A stretch of DNA of 64,000 nt. Source: Ignavibacteria bacterium. GTDB lineage: Bacteria > Bacteroidota > Ignavibacteria > Tepidaquicellales > Tepidaquicellaceae. The notes under the pieces were generated by a model. It was not told the DNA's origin, did not search any database, and saw only the letters and a program-made list of their open reading frames with translations. This document shows positions 1 through 8,296 of this stretch, in pieces (the first letter of the stretch is position 1; every line of letters starts with the position of its first letter). The stretch covers positions 8,650 through 72,649 of the forward strand of contig JADJYU010000021.1 of NCBI GenBank assembly GCA_016719565.1, in the 5' to 3' direction. The position numbers were made by a program, and so were the translations under genes.

Positions 1-1
1 T

Positions 2-423
2 CCGGAATATATATTCACAAATGATAAAATACTTGTTCAAAGAACCAGGAGAGGCTTAAACCGAAAAATTATTTGTTACTACGATTCAGAAAAATACTAC
101 AACCTAAATAGAATTTCAAACATTGTCTCTACAAGTGAAGATTTTTCATTAAAATATATTCACGCATTACTAAATAGCAAACTTTATGGATTATTATAAT
201 TCAACTTAAATTAATCATGAAGTAAAACCGATTCACTTGCAAAATTACCGATAAAAAGTTATCTATAGAGAATCAACAACCTTTCATAAAATTAGTTGAT
301 GAAATTTAGAATCCAAGAAACAGGGAATGGATACGAAAGTGCTTGAAGATCAGATAGACAGGATGGTGTATGGAGTTGTATGGATTGACGGCGGAGGAAA
401 TAAGGGATAGTGGAGGGTTGTAA
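2..423 (+). pseudogene. Decayed C-terminus of a type IIG restriction-modification enzyme (TaqI-like specificity domain)
   Basis: The sequence shows four short reading frames that together read like the end of an Eco57I/TaqI-type methylase-restriction protein. Positions 2-199 give a segment ending in YIHALLNSKLYGLL. A shifted frame just after it continues with HEVKPIHLQNYR. Positions 235-309 give ENQQPFIKLVDEI, and 339-423 give LEDQIDRMVY, then a shift, then ELYGLTAEEIR before the stop. This order matches the usual tail of TaqI-like C-terminal specificity domains, which recognise the DNA target. At least three frame changes separate the pieces, so no functional protein is made from this part. 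The upstream portion lies outside the window. The family assignment rests on motif recognition only. Confidence 0.62.
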
Positions 424-530
424 TGAATAGTGATAATGCTCCATTTTATTACAATAAAAACTCGTGTCAATTTTATATCATCTAATCTATCAAATTTAAA
501 AATATAGAACTGAATGTAGATACAGAATAG

Positions 531-1859
531 ATAACCCTGACCAATCAAAGATTTTTAAAATCGAAAAAAGATAGATTCGAAGAACTTAAAAATTTTGTTA
601 AACAACATAAGATTTTTAAGTTAGAGTCAATTACGAAAAGTAATAAGGTTTATTGTTCTGATGATGTAAAAATTTGTAAATATAGAGATTCTAATGTTAA
701 TAATTTTATTGTATATTCGATTGAAATGTATAACTTTCATTCGAAAGTAAATTACGAAGGAAAAAATCAAAATAGCGTTTTGATTATAATGACAGAACAC
801 TTAAGCTATTTGAGGAAAAAAGATATTTAGAATTTCAAATGCTTGGACCCACAAACATTTGGGAGAGAGCATTTATTCATGAAATTATGAAAACAAACTT
901 AAGTTATATCGATGAGACAAATCAAAAGAATAAGTTTGTAATTGAAATTTTACAATGTTCTTACTTTGTAAAAGATATTCTGTTTAAAACAAATTCCGGA
1001 AATGAATATTGTGAGATTAGCAAGAAAAGAGTATTTTTTAGAATTGAAGAAATTGTGGATAGAAATATTAATGATGATGAATTTGTAAAGAAGGTTTTGA
1101 TTTTTTTGAAAAATTACTTTTGCTTATTTCGTTTGCCAGTTCAAGTAATATTGATTGGCTGATTTATAATTTTAATGGTAAAAAGAATCGATGTTTGGTA
1201 TTTAAAGTCAATTTTGAACTCGGAAAAATTTTTTAAAGATGAACCAAGATTGAATATAGAAACATATTATCTAAATAAATTTTTAATTAATTCTTATAAT
1301 AATCTAATCGATCTTGAAAAATATATTAATATTATAAAACCAATAAGGGAATATCTATCAAATGAATATGCAATTTATTTAGATCAAAAATTTATAATAG
1401 TTTATATTGCATTTGAAAAATTAACAAATGATATATCCAATTGGAAATTTCAAAATGAATTAACAATAGATAAAAAAAATTTGATAAAATAAGAGATGAG
1501 TTAAAGATATTAATTAAGAATAATTTTAAGAACACTTTGGATGAAAACAGCTGGAAAGCATAAATGAAAAACTCATCGAATTAAATAAAACAAGTTTAAA
1601 AAGAAAATTGGAAATGATATTTAAAGACTTTGAAATATCCTATAATAAGAGCATTGATGAGAATGGGAATTTTAGATTTCTAACAATACGAAATAAGTAT
1701 ATGCATTCTACAAAAAATTATGAAGATAATGATTTGCTGTATGAATATTTAAGATTAACTAAATATTTTGAATTGATAGTCCTGAAATTGCTTGATAAAG
1801 ATAGTTTGTCACATTTACATCCTGATTTTAAATATAACTGGGAACAAGCTTTGCAATAA
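531..1859 (+). pseudogene. Multiply frameshifted gene with a HEPN-like C-terminus
   Basis: Open stretches follow one another in changing frames with no intergenic character between them: 531-831, about 768-1162, about 1117-1236, 1175-1492, then short pieces to 1600 and 1608-1859. Joined, they make a hydrophilic protein of about 440 residues. The last segment reads FRFLTIRNKYMH, which contains an R-x4-H motif like the one that defines HEPN RNases, in an all-helical context. Frame changes fall near positions 770, 1120, 1234, 1484 and 1555, in A/T runs. HEPN proteins are often defence or toxin RNases, and the neighbour is a restriction-modification remnant, so a former defence island is a reasonable inference. 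The N-terminal half is not recognised. Confidence 0.45.
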
Positions 1860-1978
1860 AATATTTTATGCAAGATAAAATTTTGATAAGGATGGCTCTG
1901 ATATTAATTGATTAAAAAATATATACGAAGTGAATTTGATATATTTAAGGATGGTAAAACTTTATACTATTAAAATGA

Positions 1979-2031
1979 CCGCCCTGACTACTCTTTCGAG
2001 AGAGCCCCATGGGCTCTTGTCATCAGGGCGG
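1979..2031. repeat. Perfect 9-bp palindrome enclosing two hairpins (three-way junction)
   Basis: The arms ccgccctga (1979-1987) and tcagggcgg (2023-2031) are exact reverse complements. Between them lie ctct-ttcg-agag (1991-2002) and agagccc-cat-gggctct (2001-2017), which share two bases. As RNA or single-stranded DNA this folds into a three-way junction. It is much more GC-rich than its surroundings. No gene lies within about 120 bases upstream. The function is unknown: it could be a terminator, a repeat-element end or a small RNA. Confidence 0.5.
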
Positions 2032-2305
2032 AACCTTTAAACTCTTTGAATTTACTATTGACAAAATAAGAATTCATAGGTGAATGTTCAATGTTTTTTT
2101 TTCAATGAGATGTGATAATTCATTATGTGGCTAATGTGGCGATAATGTGGCGATTACTAATTGGGTTTGATAATTGCAATTTAGGTTTCAAAATAAAGCA
2201 GAATTCAATTGAAGTTTGATAGGAACTCAATTATACTACTAAATATTATTGGAATGATTAATAATGAGATTTTAAGTATAGTAAAAATTCAGATATAAGA
2301 ACCTC

Positions 2306-2491
2306 TTCAAATATCCCCCTTCACAGGTCTCAAGATAACATCTTCTGTTTGAACCATGATTAAAGGATTGCAAGATTACATGATTTCACTTGCTGAGTCA
2401 TCCTGTTAGATATTTATTTAGATTAAAGTGCAATTTGGGGGTGACTCAGCGGAAACAAATCAGGAAATCAAGTGAATCATTTAATCATAGT
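2306..2491. repeat. Inverted-repeat element joined to a copy of an SDR gene 3' end
   Basis: Positions 2306-2347 closely match the 3' end of the SDR gene at 26223, carrying the same few differences from it as the copy at 24700. Directly adjoining is the end sequence gaaccatgattaaaggattg (from 2351), and 2461-2491 carries its approximate reverse complement ending in ttaatcatagtt. The pair of ends resembles a small non-autonomous element of about 140 bp. Related ends occur at 24636, 24780, 25016 and 31799, and as right ends near 24861, 26112 and 31951. The rest of 1860-2305 holds no gene that I can support. Confidence 0.5.
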
Positions 2492-2496
2492 TGTAA

Positions 2497-3180
2497 AGAA
2501 AAAATATTAACCCACGGCGGAGTCTCCCCGTTCTTTGGGGACTCCGCCGCTGAGTGCTCATCCGTTAGAGTCCCGGGAGATCACCGGAGACTGTGATGAG
2601 GGTAAATTATTTGTTCTCTGTATAGTGGAGATCAAGTTTGAAACAGAGTTTCAGCAGCAATTGCGTTACCAAACGGAGTTTGGTAATGAGCGCAGAGTTT
2701 GAAACAGAGTTTCAGTAGCAATTGACTGCTCATCCGTCAGAGTTTCGGGAGATCATCGGAGACTGTGACGAGGGTAAATTATTTGTTCTCTGTATAGTGA
2801 GATCAAGTTTGAAACAGAGTTTCAGTAGCAATTGCGTTACCAACGGAGTTTGGTAACGAGCGCAAAACGGCAGATTTTAACCCACGGCGGAGTCTCCCCG
2901 TTCTTTGGGGACTCCGCCGCTGACTGCTTATCCGTAAGAGTCCCGGGAGATCACCGGAGACTGTGACGGTGGCAAAAGTTTGAAACAGAGCTTCAGTAGC
3001 AATTGCGTTACCAACCGGAGTTTGGTAACGAGCGCAAACTTTTGTGAGGCTTGCTATTTTAAACATAAGGTCTGACGGGGGTAATTTATTTGTTCTCTGT
3101 ATAGTGAGATCAAGTTTGAAATAGAGTTTCAGCAGCAATTGCGTTACCAAACGGAGTTTGGTAACGAGCGCAAAACAGAG
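2497..3180. repeat. Mosaic array of palindromic intergenic repeats
   Basis: A GC-rich hairpin (cggcggagtc stem, gttcttt loop) occurs at 2515-2549 and again at 2885-2919. Each copy sits inside a block of about 100 bp repeated at a spacing of 370 bp. Between and after them, a second motif with two small hairpins (tgaaac-aga-gtttca and ttaccaaac-gga-gtttggtaa) occurs about five times, near 2635, 2698, 2808, 2978 and 3113. A third shared block contains ttatttgttctctgtatagt, near 2607, 2777 and 3086. Reading frames through this region on both strands translate the repeats and are not credible genes. Confidence 0.75.
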
Positions 3181-3279
3181 TCCTTGAAATAGCCCGGAAA
3201 GTTTTTTGGATTGGGGGGAAGGACTTCAACTGAGAGGTTTTGTTGAAGTTTAAAATACTCATATTAAAAGATCATTGTA

Positions 3280-3408
3280 GTAGGAAAATATCTTAACCTT
3301 CCTGTTCGCTATGGAAAAATTGAAGCTCACAAAGAAGGACGAAATTGGTTAACATCATTGGATGCAATAAAGAGATATCAAAGTGAAAGGCAAAGAAATC
3401 GTGGTTAG
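3280..3408 (+). pseudogene. Fragment resembling an excisionase-type helix-turn-helix protein
   Basis: This open frame without a credible start reads VGKYLNLPVRYGKIEAH, followed by GRNWLTSLDAIKRYQ and a stop. The pattern of a short winged helix, a lysine/arginine-rich turn, then NWLTSLDAI resembles small MerR/excisionase-like DNA-binding domains (HTH_17 type), as found on mobile elements or beside toxin genes. A further 20 or so codons in another frame follow to about 3472. It is too short for a firm assignment, but it differs from the repeat sequence around it. The rest of 3181-3500 holds nothing I can identify. Confidence 0.3.
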
Positions 3409-3500
3409 GGTTTTGAAACAGATTGTCAAAAATATCCCTGATGAGAATAAAAGAGTATTAAAACTAAAATAAAGCAATTATTAAACTGTCAACCCATACA

Positions 3501-5054
3501 TTAGTTAGCTGTCCGGTGAGCGACAGAATTCGATTTATTGCTTTTACTTAATTTTAGTTCGTTCAGTTTTCGCAGAAACCATGTTCTGTATTCAATTTGA
3601 TCTGAAATAATTTTCTTTTCAAAAACCACAATGTATTTAAGATCGGAAGATAATTTTAGTTTAAACAATTCTTTTATTGAGCTTAGAAACTTTTTTGTTT
3701 TATTATATTGCAGATCCGTTATAGATTTTTTCTCCTTATAATTATAATTCACAAAATGCAGATGAGAATCATAATTAAATTCAAATATATCAGCATCGTT
3801 CATTTCGTATGAAAGCATCAGCATGAATTTTTTCAGTGTATTTTTTAGGCTCGGGTATTTGAAATTTATTTTTGAAATAATCTCAAGTGAAGTTTTGTAG
3901 TCAGCGTTCATCATTCGCATGACTGCATCTGCAAACTTTAAAATATTTTCTTTATCTTCGTCTTCATCAATGACAAATTTATAATATTGATCTACAAATA
4001 TCTTCATATCTGATATCTTATTCTCATGGAAAAAGAAATACAGCCACATCCAAAATCCCATTGCATTTAATCTGTTGTTAATCTCCAATACCATATTATT
4101 CTGATATCGAAATTTCATTATATCTGAAAATTCTTTCATCCTGTCAAGTTTAGGATCTTCACAATCAGCGCTGACGTTATCAACTATTTCTTCTATATCT
4201 CTTGCTACAGAATCAGGCAATGATTTTACATTGTCAAAAAGAAATTGTTTTAAATTAAAATAATGATTTATGTTATTGTGATTTGAAAATGCTATGTATG
4301 CGAGATAATATGATTTTAACAGAATATATTTCGTTTCTGAATTTTTGCGGATATTATTTATAATTTTTTCAAAATTACCTTTTACAAGGATATCCAGCAA
4401 CTCTTTTGAGTTATTACTAATTACTGTTTTATCAGGTAGCTTCTGGAATAAACCAATTGAATTATAATAAACGATAAAGCTATGTATGAAAATGTTGCAG
4501 ACTAAAGAATCGTCAAAGTGATTTTGATCTTTGATACTACTTTTCAATTTATAGCTTTGCTGATTGAAAAAAAAATCGTGCCACAATTTTATGTCATATA
4601 TGTAATGGAAATGATTTAAATATTCCCGAATATGTATATCAATATTTTTAAAGGATTCATCATTAAATTTTTTTTCAATAATAAAAGCCTTATTGTCCAA
4701 AATGCTTTTCAATTTGCGGGAAGCCAATGCTTCATAAGTATATGTAAACTGTCTGAGTTCATTTAACTTCAGGTTCTTATACATAACAAATTCTTCTGCT
4801 AATTTCGTTAAATCAAAAATCAGGTTTTTCATTACGCCCGAACTATACTTTTTACCAGGATAAAGTTTTTCCCATAGTTTCTCTTTTTCGAGTTCATCTT
4901 TTTTAAAATCAGGATAATGTTTCTTTATTTCCGCATATAGTTTTATAACGCCTGACTTCTTATTATGAAAAGGCGATTTAAGAAAATCTAAAAACTCAGA
5001 AACTTCATCCTCTGTGAAAGAATCTATAATTTTTATGATGGAAGAGTTTTTCAT
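3501..5054 (-). CDS. HNKKSG-family alpha-helical protein, copy 1 (intact, 517 aa)
   Basis: The function is not known. The protein has no signal peptide or membrane segment and is predicted from its composition to be helical and cytoplasmic. The N-terminal 90 residues carry the signature of a family seen four times in this window: FLDFLKSPFHNKKSG (residues 21-35), then KLYPGKKY..GVMKNLIFDLT around residues 65-85. Similar N-termini (FL.SPYFN, YP.F, KE.LW..LYPG) occur in uncharacterised Bacteroidota proteins. The C-terminus ends with a WFLRKLNELK stretch that is also seen in the paralogues. It is the only undisrupted copy. Its start lies just downstream of the truncated tail of another copy (5066-5253), as expected after tandem duplication. 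The middle could form TPR-like helical repeats, but this is speculation. Confidence 0.8.
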   Translation of the reverse strand: MKNSSIIKIIDSFTEDEVSEFLDFLKSPFHNKKSGVIKLYAEIKKHYPDFKKDELEKEKLWEKLYPGKKYSSGVMKNLIFDLTKLAEEFVMYKNLKLNELRQFTYTYEALASRKLKSILDNKAFIIEKKFNDESFKNIDIHIREYLNHFHYIYDIKLWHDFFFNQQSYKLKSSIKDQNHFDDSLVCNIFIHSFIVYYNSIGLFQKLPDKTVISNNSKELLDILVKGNFEKIINNIRKNSETKYILLKSYYLAYIAFSNHNNINHYFNLKQFLFDNVKSLPDSVARDIEEIVDNVSADCEDPKLDRMKEFSDIMKFRYQNNMVLEINNRLNAMGFWMWLYFFFHENKISDMKIFVDQYYKFVIDEDEDKENILKFADAVMRMMNADYKTSLEIISKINFKYPSLKNTLKKFMLMLSYEMNDADIFEFNYDSHLHFVNYNYKEKKSITDLQYNKTKKFLSSIKELFKLKLSSDLKYIVVFEKKIISDQIEYRTWFLRKLNELKLSKSNKSNSVAHRTAN

Positions 5055-5065
5055 ATATGGTTAGG

Positions 5066-5253
5066 TTATATGGCTATAGGAATTTTTTTCAATTCATTAG
5101 CTTTTCTTAAGAACCATTTTTTTAAATCTATGTCAGAATTCAGTATATTTTTTTCGAAAACTGATAATCCGTAATAATCTTTTGTGAGCCGTATCTTAAA
5201 GATTGCCGATAAATTGATCATATCAAATCTATCCCGTATTTTTTCAACTTTGT
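5066..5253 (-). pseudogene. Orphan C-terminal fragment of an HNKKSG-family gene
   Basis: On the minus strand an open stretch of about 62 codons, with a stop immediately upstream, reads FKIRLTKDYYG, then VFEKNILNSD and KKWFLRKANELKK. This is collinear with the C-terminus of the gene at 3501-5054 (FKLKLSSDLK, VFEKKIISDQ, TWFLRKLNELK). It has no start codon or N-terminal domain. It is best explained as the remnant of another tandem copy, partly deleted between 3501-5054 and 5271-6802. Confidence 0.7.
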
Positions 5254-5270
5254 TCTAAATAGAATATGAT

Positions 5271-6802
5271 TTAGGCAGTATTTCTCTTTCCTATAACTGG
5301 GATTTCTGAAATCGTTTTATCTATCTGCCGGAGAAATGATTTTTTTAAATTTACATCCTTCTCTTCTATTTCATTTCTTAATGCAATAAGACCTGCGATA
5401 TCGGAATTAAGTTTTAGTTTAAACAACCGGTTCAGATCATTTACAAATTTATTTAATAATTCCATCTGCCATTTTTTATACTTGCTTGATGCAATATTTA
5501 CGACATCCTTAGAATTATACTTTAAAAAATGTTTAACAGAATCCAGGTTTAAAATAAACGAATCGTAATCATTCAATTCAAAGTAAGCCATCATGACAAA
5601 TTTTCTAACAAAGCATTCATGGTGAAAGTCATCAAACTTCAAAGTTGAAAGCATTTGAAGAGTTTTTTGATAATGTCCCTTTTTGAAATTTAAGATTGCA
5701 TTGGAAAAATCTATCATATCCTCCTTATCCGATCCAAAGAGATAGTGTTTATATTTTAGTATAAAGTTTTCAATCTCATCAGCCTCTCCTTCTTCAAACA
5801 ATATTGAAATGTATCCAATAAAATTTGAAGAGGTCAGAAAATCTTCATTAAGAAATGTGTTTGTTGATTCTCTGAATAAATAGATATCATAAAGTTCTTT
5901 GGGTTTATCAAAGGTTTTAGGGTGCGCAAGGAAAATTATGTTTGTTGCCAATATCTGAAGATCTGCTATAGTTTCAATGGACATACAATAAGTACTTTCT
6001 TCAAAAAACTCCATAAACTGTTTATAGTGGTTCACAACATTAATGTCTGACAATAATTTATAGGCAAGGAAATAACACATTAAAATATTGTATTTAACTT
6101 CAGATCTTGGTTTAATTTCTTTAATCGCTTTTTCGATGAAATCTTCAGGAATGCATTCAATCATCATAACGATATCGGTTTTTTTGCTGATCTTATTAGA
6201 TGTGAAGGAATAAAAGAAATTACTGATAAAAAGTTGAACCATGTTTGTATATAAATTCAGAAAGTTCTGATCTGAAGATAACTGCATTTCTTCATGAAAA
6301 TCGTATCCATACCGGTATATATGTTTAAAGTCAATATTCCTCATGGAGTTATTATACAGAATATTAAAATATTCCGTTACGTGTCCTGAATAGTTCGCCG
6401 CCCGGAGTCACTGAATTTTTTTGTCAGAATATTATTCTTACTTTCCAGAACCGAATTTAGTTTCCTCATTCTTAAAGATTCTGAAAGTTCCGAAAACATT
6501 TTTAATTCATTTTGCCTGAAGTTATTTAACGCGATGTAATTCTCCGCCAATCCGGTCAATTCAAATATCAGATTCTTCATCACACCGTAACTGTACATCT
6601 TTCCGGGATATAATTTACTCCAAAGCTTTTCCTTATCAAGATTCTCATCTTTAAAATCCGGATAGTATTTTTTTATTTCATTGTAAAGCTTAACAACTCC
6701 TGACTTCTTATTATGGTATGGAGATTTGAGAAAATCATTGAACTCTGATATTTCTTCTTTGGAAAATGACTGGATGATCTTTAGGGCAGAACTTTTTAGC
6801 AT
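5271..6802 (-). CDS. HNKKSG-family protein, copy 2, interrupted by one frameshift
   Basis: The minus-strand frame 6377-6802 gives the N-terminal 140 residues, with SPYHNKKSG and KLYPGKMYSYGVMKNLIF. The frame then changes near 6380, and the protein continues as VTEYFNILYNNS into the frame that runs to 5271. Alignment with copy 1 (SFKNIDIHIREYLNHFHYIY) shows that both parts belong to one protein of about 510 residues. A single indel explains the break, and whether it is real or an assembly error cannot be told here. The start ATG at 6802 faces the propeller gene at 7023 across a shared upstream region of 220 bp. That arrangement is repeated at 11708-14633. The function is unknown. Confidence 0.72.
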
Positions 6803-6912
6803 TTTTATGAAAGTGTAATTTTATTAAACAGAAACAGTGATTTATGTTTAAAAAAGAAACATTATGTGATGTTTAAGGAATTTTCATCAGGTGTAATCTT
6901 TCAATATTTCTC

Positions 6913-6944
6913 TTTGCCTTCAATAATAAAATCCTATATTTTTG
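6913..6944 (+). promoter_or_regulatory. Bacteroidota-type promoter for the T9SS propeller gene, in a duplicated block
   Basis: TTTGC at 6913-6917 and TATTTTTG at 6937-6944 are separated by 19 bases, matching the -33/-7 (TTTG, TAnnTTTG) promoter of Bacteroidota. They lie in a segment (about 6888-6953, starting caggtgtaatctttca) that recurs with few changes at 13282-13347, upstream of the paralogous gene at 13414. Both copies keep the same 19-base spacer. Transcription would start near 6951, leaving a leader of about 70 bases. Confidence 0.6.
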
Positions 6945-7022
6945 TATCAGTTCTTTTATAAGATATACAAATATAAAAACTATTTCAATTTTTATTTATT
7001 AACCCTTAAAGAAAGACAAAAA

Positions 7023-8255
7023 ATGAAAACAGCAAAACAAATTCTTCTCTTAGTTCTCTTACTTACTTTTGCAAATAACATTTATGCTCAATGGACAATT
7101 ACTCTGGGTCCCGGAACTGCTAATGGAAACACTCTTTACAGAGTTGGTGAAACTATTTATGCCGGCACAGATGCAGGTGCTTACAAATCTACAAATAATG
7201 GCGATAATTGGATTTTGATAAATAATGGTTTTATAGGTTCTTCACACGGTGTGAGAGACTTTGCGTATACCAATCAAAAATTATGGTGTGCAGCTTTTGG
7301 AAGCGGATTATATTTCTCCACTGATAATGGAAATAATTGGAATAGAGAATATGGGAATTTAACTAATGGAACATCTGTAAAGGTAACTGCATCAAATAGT
7401 CAATATGTATATCGAAATGATAATTCAGGCTGGATTCATTGGACAACGAATAATGGATCAAATTGGACTATAATGTCTCAAGGGAATTATCCTTATGGTC
7501 CCAACTCACTGATAATAAATGATAATCTGCTTTATGCAGGAGATTATGATGGATTTCATTGGTCTATTTTAGGTGGAACATCCTGGACACGGGTAAACGG
7601 TAATCTAACCGGTGATGCAATTAGGATTAACAAGCTAAAATATGCCAACAACAAAATTTACATTGCAACTCGAGCAGGGATCTGGTCTTCAACAAATACA
7701 GGTATTAATTGGACAAATTTAAATTTAGCCTTGTCAACTGTTGCGATAAACACTCTTTCAGTTCTTGACCAAAACATTTTCATCGGAACTTCTGATAATC
7801 TATATTTATCAATTAATGATGGTAACAACTGGAACAGTATTTATCTGGGATTACCTACGTCAACAACAATTACATCTATAGCTTATAACAGCAATTATTT
7901 ATTTGTCATGCTTCAAACAGGAATAGTTTATCGAAGACCTTTGAGCGATTTCGGGATAATAGGTATTCAGTCAATAAGCAGTGAAGTTCCAGATAATTAT
8001 CATCTCTCACAAAACTATCCAAACCCATTCAATCCCACAACCAACATTAACTTCAACGTACCGAAATCCGGCTTTGTGAAAATTACAGTCTATGACATTA
8101 ACGGCAGAGAGATCTCTATGCCTGTAAATCAGGAGATGACTCCCGGAAGTTATAAGGTTGATTTTGACGGAAGCAGTCTGTCGAGCGGGATATATTATTA
8201 TACAATGACCGGCGGGGATTTTGCTGAGACCAAGAAGATGATGCTGGTTAAGTAA
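7023..8255 (+). CDS. Secreted BNR/Ycf48-like beta-propeller protein with T9SS type A sorting domain
   Basis: The start is set at the ATG at 7023, because the preceding 27 in-frame codons lie in the leader and the protein then begins with a proper signal peptide (MKTAKQILLLVLLLTF, cleavage after YA). The mature part is a series of blades with the pattern AGTDAGAYKSTNNGDNW, characteristic of BNR, sortilin or photosystem-assembly-like propellers. The last 80 or so residues form a T9SS C-terminal domain (SQNYPNPFNPTT, then VYDINGREIS, SSGIYYY and a terminal MMLVK), so the product should cross the outer membrane through PorU/PorV and be attached or released. A paralogue of identical layout lies at 13414. 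The substrate is unknown. Confidence 0.85.
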   Translation: MKTAKQILLLVLLLTFANNIYAQWTITLGPGTANGNTLYRVGETIYAGTDAGAYKSTNNGDNWILINNGFIGSSHGVRDFAYTNQKLWCAAFGSGLYFSTDNGNNWNREYGNLTNGTSVKVTASNSQYVYRNDNSGWIHWTTNNGSNWTIMSQGNYPYGPNSLIINDNLLYAGDYDGFHWSILGGTSWTRVNGNLTGDAIRINKLKYANNKIYIATRAGIWSSTNTGINWTNLNLALSTVAINTLSVLDQNIFIGTSDNLYLSINDGNNWNSIYLGLPTSTTITSIAYNSNYLFVMLQTGIVYRRPLSDFGIIGIQSISSEVPDNYHLSQNYPNPFNPTTNINFNVPKSGFVKITVYDINGREISMPVNQEMTPGSYKVDFDGSSLSSGIYYYTMTGGDFAETKKMMLVK

Positions 8256-8296
8256 TGTCAATTTTTTTAATTTATTAACTAAAAAACTCAAATAGT

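Noticed and set aside
306..548. Minus-strand 80-codon frame near the start of the window
   Set aside because: It overlaps the restriction-modification remnant, whose protein similarity is on the plus strand, and has no recognisable features.
2390..3150. Open frames on both strands in the palindromic array, including a 115-codon minus-strand frame
   Set aside because: They only translate the repeats (VGNAIATE recurs), with no start signal or family match.
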